The notes under the pieces are model-generated. The model made no database searches. It was not told the DNA's origin and worked only from the letters and a program-made list of their open reading frames with translations. Below are positions 6,788 to 8,548 of a DNA stretch of 8,548 nt, in pieces. Each line of letters opens with the position of its first letter. The stretch's first letter is position 1. The DNA comes from Pseudomonadota bacterium (GTDB lineage: Bacteria > Pseudomonadota > Gammaproteobacteria > Burkholderiales > Burkholderiaceae_C), in contig JAEWVY010000253.1 in the NCBI GenBank assembly GCA_023396625.1, forward strand, positions 1 through 8,548, written 5' to 3'. The position numbers and the translations under genes were made by a program.

Positions 6788-6814
6788 TCAGGCGCGGCGG
6801 AACACCAGTGTTCC
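6788..6814 (-). promoter_or_regulatory. Candidate sigma-E-type promoter for ygfX-rpoE
   Basis: On the minus strand GGAACAC (6814-6808) is followed, after 15 bases, by CCTGA (6792-6788). This resembles the sigma-E consensus GGAACTT-N15/16-TCTGA, with two mismatches in the -35 and one in the -10. It would start transcription about 35 bases before the ygfX-like ATG and so feed rpoE. Autoregulated rpoE promoters are known in other proteobacteria. The site lies in the end of fabF coding sequence, including its stop codon, so the match may be fortuitous. Confidence 0.3.
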
Positions 6815-8032
6815 GTTGGTGCCGCCAAAGCCGAAGTTGTTTTTCACCGCCACGTCGATCTTCATGTCCCGCGCCGCATTGGCACAGTAGTCCAGATCGC
6901 ACTCCGGGTCCTGGTTGAAGATATTGATGGTGGGTGGGCTCTTCTGGTGGTGCAGCGCCAGCACGGTGAAGATACTTTCGATGCCCCCGGCGCCGCCCAG
7001 CAGATGGCCGGTCATGGACTTGGTCGAATTCACCACGATCTTGCGTGCATGGTCGCCCAGGGCGGCCTTGATCGCCTGGGTTTCGTTGATATCCCCCAGG
7101 GGCGTGGACGTGCCATGGGCATTGAGATAGTCCACTTCGTCGGCGTTCACCCCGGCATTGGCCAGGGCACTGACCATGGCACGGCGCGGGCCATCCATGT
7201 TCGGCGCCGTGATATGGCCGGCATCCGCACTCATGCCGAAACCCGCCAGCTCGGCGTAAATGCGCGCGCCACGCGCCTTGGCATGCTCGTACGATTCGAG
7301 CACCATCACGCCAGCCCCTTCGCCCAGGACGAAGCCATCGCGATCACGGTCCCAGGGGCGCGAGGCGGTGCCGGGGTCGTCATTGCGGGTGGACAGGGCG
7401 CGCATCGCGGCAAACCCGCCGACGCCCAGCGGGGACACGGTCGCCTCGGACCCACCGGCGACCATCACGTCGGCGTCGCCGTATTCGATCATGCGGCCGG
7501 CCTGGCCAATGCTGTGCAGACCTGTCGTGCATGCCGTGACGACGGCAAGGTTCGGCCCCTTGAAGCCAAAGCGCATCGACACGTGGCCCGAAATCATGTT
7601 GATGATGGAGGCCGGAACGAAAAAAGGCGTGATGCGCCTGGGCCCGCGGTTGACCAGCTCCGCGTGGGTTTCCTCGATCATGGGCAACCCACCGATGCCC
7701 GAACCGATGACACAGCCGATCCGGGTGGCCATCTCTTCGCCAAGCGCCTCGCCCGTGGGCAGGCCGGCGTCCGCCACGGCCTGCACGGCGGCGGCAATGC
7801 CATAGTGGATGAATGTGTCCATTGTCCGCGCCTCCTTGGCGGACATATAGGCGCCGACATCGAAACCCTTGACCTCCCCCGCGATCCTGCAGGCAAAGGC
7901 CGATGCATCGAAATGGGTGATCTGATCGATGCCGGACCGGCCGGCGAGAAGGCTGGACCATGCATCGGCCACCGTGTTGCCCACGGGGCTGATGCATCCC
8001 AAACCCGTGACAACGACGCGGCGACGGGTCAT
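6788..8032 (-). CDS. fabF: 3-oxoacyl-[acyl-carrier-protein] synthase II (KAS II)
   Basis: FabF condenses malonyl-ACP with a growing acyl-ACP in cytoplasmic type II fatty-acid synthesis; in many bacteria it extends C16:1 to C18:1 and sets membrane fluidity. The protein is 414 aa, the normal length. It begins RRRVVVTGLGCISPVGN. The thiolase-fold active site is intact: Cys168 in VTACTTGLHS, His306 in LNAHGTSTPLGD and His343 in SMTGHLLGGAGG, with Lys338 in NSTKSM. It ends with the conserved NNFGFGGTN and LVFRRA. The start ATG is six bases after the acpP stop, indicating coupled translation. It is followed 40 bases later by the ygfX-like gene with no convincing terminator, so read-through into the rpoE locus is possible. 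Confidence 0.97.
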   Translation of the reverse strand: MTRRRVVVTGLGCISPVGNTVADAWSSLLAGRSGIDQITHFDASAFACRIAGEVKGFDVGAYMSAKEARTMDTFIHYGIAAAVQAVADAGLPTGEALGEEMATRIGCVIGSGIGGLPMIEETHAELVNRGPRRITPFFVPASIINMISGHVSMRFGFKGPNLAVVTACTTGLHSIGQAGRMIEYGDADVMVAGGSEATVSPLGVGGFAAMRALSTRNDDPGTASRPWDRDRDGFVLGEGAGVMVLESYEHAKARGARIYAELAGFGMSADAGHITAPNMDGPRRAMVSALANAGVNADEVDYLNAHGTSTPLGDINETQAIKAALGDHARKIVVNSTKSMTGHLLGGAGGIESIFTVLALHHQKSPPTINIFNQDPECDLDYCANAARDMKIDVAVKNNFGFGGTNGTLVFRRA

Positions 8033-8038
8033 CTCGGC

Positions 8039-8275
8039 TCAGGCCTTCTTCGCGTTGGCGTAATCAATGGCGGCCTGCACCGTCGTAATCTTTTCGGCGT
8101 CCTCGTCGGGAATCTCGATGCCGAACTCGTCTTCCAGCGCCATCACCAGTTCCACCGTGTCGAGCGAGTCGGCACCGAGATCGGCCACGAAAGCCTTTTC
8201 GTTGGTGACCTGGGACTCCTCCACGCCGAGCTGCTCGGCGATGATTTTCTTGACACGTGCTTCGATATCGCTCAT
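8039..8275 (-). CDS. acpP: Acyl carrier protein
   Basis: This small acidic carrier holds fatty-acyl intermediates on a 4'-phosphopantetheine arm. The protein is 78 aa, the usual size. The prosthetic group site is Ser37 in the conserved motif GADSLDTVELVMALEDEF. The four-helix fold signature is clear from MSDIEARVKKIIAEQLGV to the IPDEDAEKITTVQAAIDY segment. The ATG at 8275 has AGAGGG a few bases upstream. Downstream fabF follows after six bases. fabG ends 78 bases upstream, and that gap may hold a separate promoter, as acpP is normally expressed at high level. Confidence 0.98.
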   Translation of the reverse strand: MSDIEARVKKIIAEQLGVEESQVTNEKAFVADLGADSLDTVELVMALEDEFGIEIPDEDAEKITTVQAAIDYANAKKA

Positions 8276-8279
8276 GGTT

Positions 8280-8285
8280 CCCTCT
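8280..8285 (-). promoter_or_regulatory. Ribosome binding site of acpP
   Basis: AGAGGG on the minus strand lies four bases before the acpP ATG. This is close but acceptable spacing for a highly translated gene. Confidence 0.6.
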
Positions 8286-8304
8286 GAGGGTTGTGAAAAG
8301 AATG

Positions 8305-8310
8305 ATTTTA
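8305..8310 (-). promoter_or_regulatory. Possible -10 element for acpP
   Basis: TAAAAT (five of six matches to TATAAT) lies in the fabG-acpP gap, 29 bases before the acpP start. No -35 at the proper 16-18 base spacing is convincing; TTGATC sits only 12 bases upstream. The gap is the natural place for an acpP promoter, but the evidence is thin. Confidence 0.25.
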
Positions 8311-8353
8311 CCCGGCCCTGTGGATCAACCTGCGCGCCGGGGCAAAGGGTTGG

Positions 8354-8548
8354 TCAAGCCATGAACATGCCGCCGTTGACGTGCAGTTCCTGGCCGGTCA
8401 CATAGGCCGCCTGGGGGCTGGCCAGATAGGCCACGGCGTGGGCGATGTCGGCGGGTTTGCCCAGGTGCCCCAGCGGAATCTGGGCCAGCAAGGCCCGATG
8501 CTGGTCTTCGGGCAACCCCGCAGTCATGTCGGTGTCGATGAATCCCGG
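8354..8548 (-). CDS. fabG: 3-oxoacyl-[acyl-carrier-protein] reductase, C-terminal part (cut by window edge)
   Basis: FabG is the NADPH-dependent ketoreductase of type II fatty-acid synthesis, a short-chain dehydrogenase. Only the last 64 residues are present. They open with PGFIDTDMT, the segment after the catalytic Tyr/Lys, continue through LAQIPLGHLGKPADIAHAVAYLAS and end with YVTGQELHVNGGMFMA. That tail is typical of FabG, with the conserved G-x-x-L-x-V-N-G-G-M motif. The catalytic residues and the nucleotide-binding Rossmann motif lie outside the window. The gene precedes acpP by 78 bases, the standard fabG-acpP-fabF order. Confidence 0.95.
   Translation of the reverse strand, partial: PGFIDTDMTAGLPEDQHRALLAQIPLGHLGKPADIAHAVAYLASPQAAYVTGQELHVNGGMFMA

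Noticed and set aside
6773..6798. Possible fabF terminator: 6-bp stem GCCGCG/CGCGGC followed by TTCTTTTCT
   Set aside because: The stem is short with a 14-base loop, and the T-rich part begins eight bases after the stem and is interrupted. I do not call it a terminator.
6799..6814. Inverted repeat GGAACAC-CA-GTGTTCC at the end of fabF
   Set aside because: The two-base centre makes a poor hairpin and the sequence encodes conserved FabF residues. Only its left arm on the minus strand is kept, as part of a tentative promoter.
6746..8287. Long plus-strand open frame of 513 codons opposite fabF and acpP
   Set aside because: It runs through two clear genes on the other strand and the intergenic gap, and shows no recognisable domain.

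Overview
The window comes from a GC-rich betaproteobacterium. The LepA, FabF, AcpP and RseA/RseB sequences and the gene order look like Burkholderiales, most likely Comamonadaceae; that assignment is made by eye, not by a search. All ten genes lie on the minus strand, so transcription runs from the right end to the left end. Nearly all of the sequence is coding, and no gap exceeds about 215 bases.

Three blocks follow one another in the direction of transcription. (1) Fatty-acid synthesis: the 3' end of fabG (8548-8354), acpP (8275-8039) and fabF (8032-6788). These encode the ketoreductase, acyl carrier and condensing enzyme of type II fatty-acid synthesis. (2) An envelope-stress sigma-E locus: a small YgfX/CptA-like membrane protein (6747-6301) that overlaps rpoE by four bases, then rpoE (6304-5672), the membrane anti-sigma factor rseA (5638-4946), the periplasmic co-regulator rseB (4904-3834) and the periplasmic protease degP/mucD (3761-2283). 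A strong intrinsic terminator (2139-2116) follows degP. (3) lepA (2070-262), encoding elongation factor 4, is followed without any spacer by the start of signal peptidase I, lepB (261-1, cut by the window edge).

The logic is that of the P. aeruginosa algU-mucABCD-lepA-lepB region, without mucC/rseC. RseA holds RpoE at the inner membrane and RseB shields RseA from proteolysis. When envelope proteins misfold, RseA is degraded and RpoE is freed. DegP, encoded at the end of the cluster, clears the damaged proteins. A candidate sigma-E-type promoter overlaps the fabF stop codon and could provide autoregulation.

The least ordinary feature is inside rseA. An AT-rich stretch of about 70 bp (5301-5370, about 34% GC) contains an imperfect palindrome. 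It is read in frame and encodes the linker between the RpoE-binding domain and the membrane segment. It resembles a dispersed palindromic repeat that landed in a coding sequence, and it carries a seven-A tract in which loss or gain of one base would truncate RseA before its membrane anchor. Otherwise the window is a conserved housekeeping region, and I see no mobile element, CRISPR array, tRNA or rRNA.
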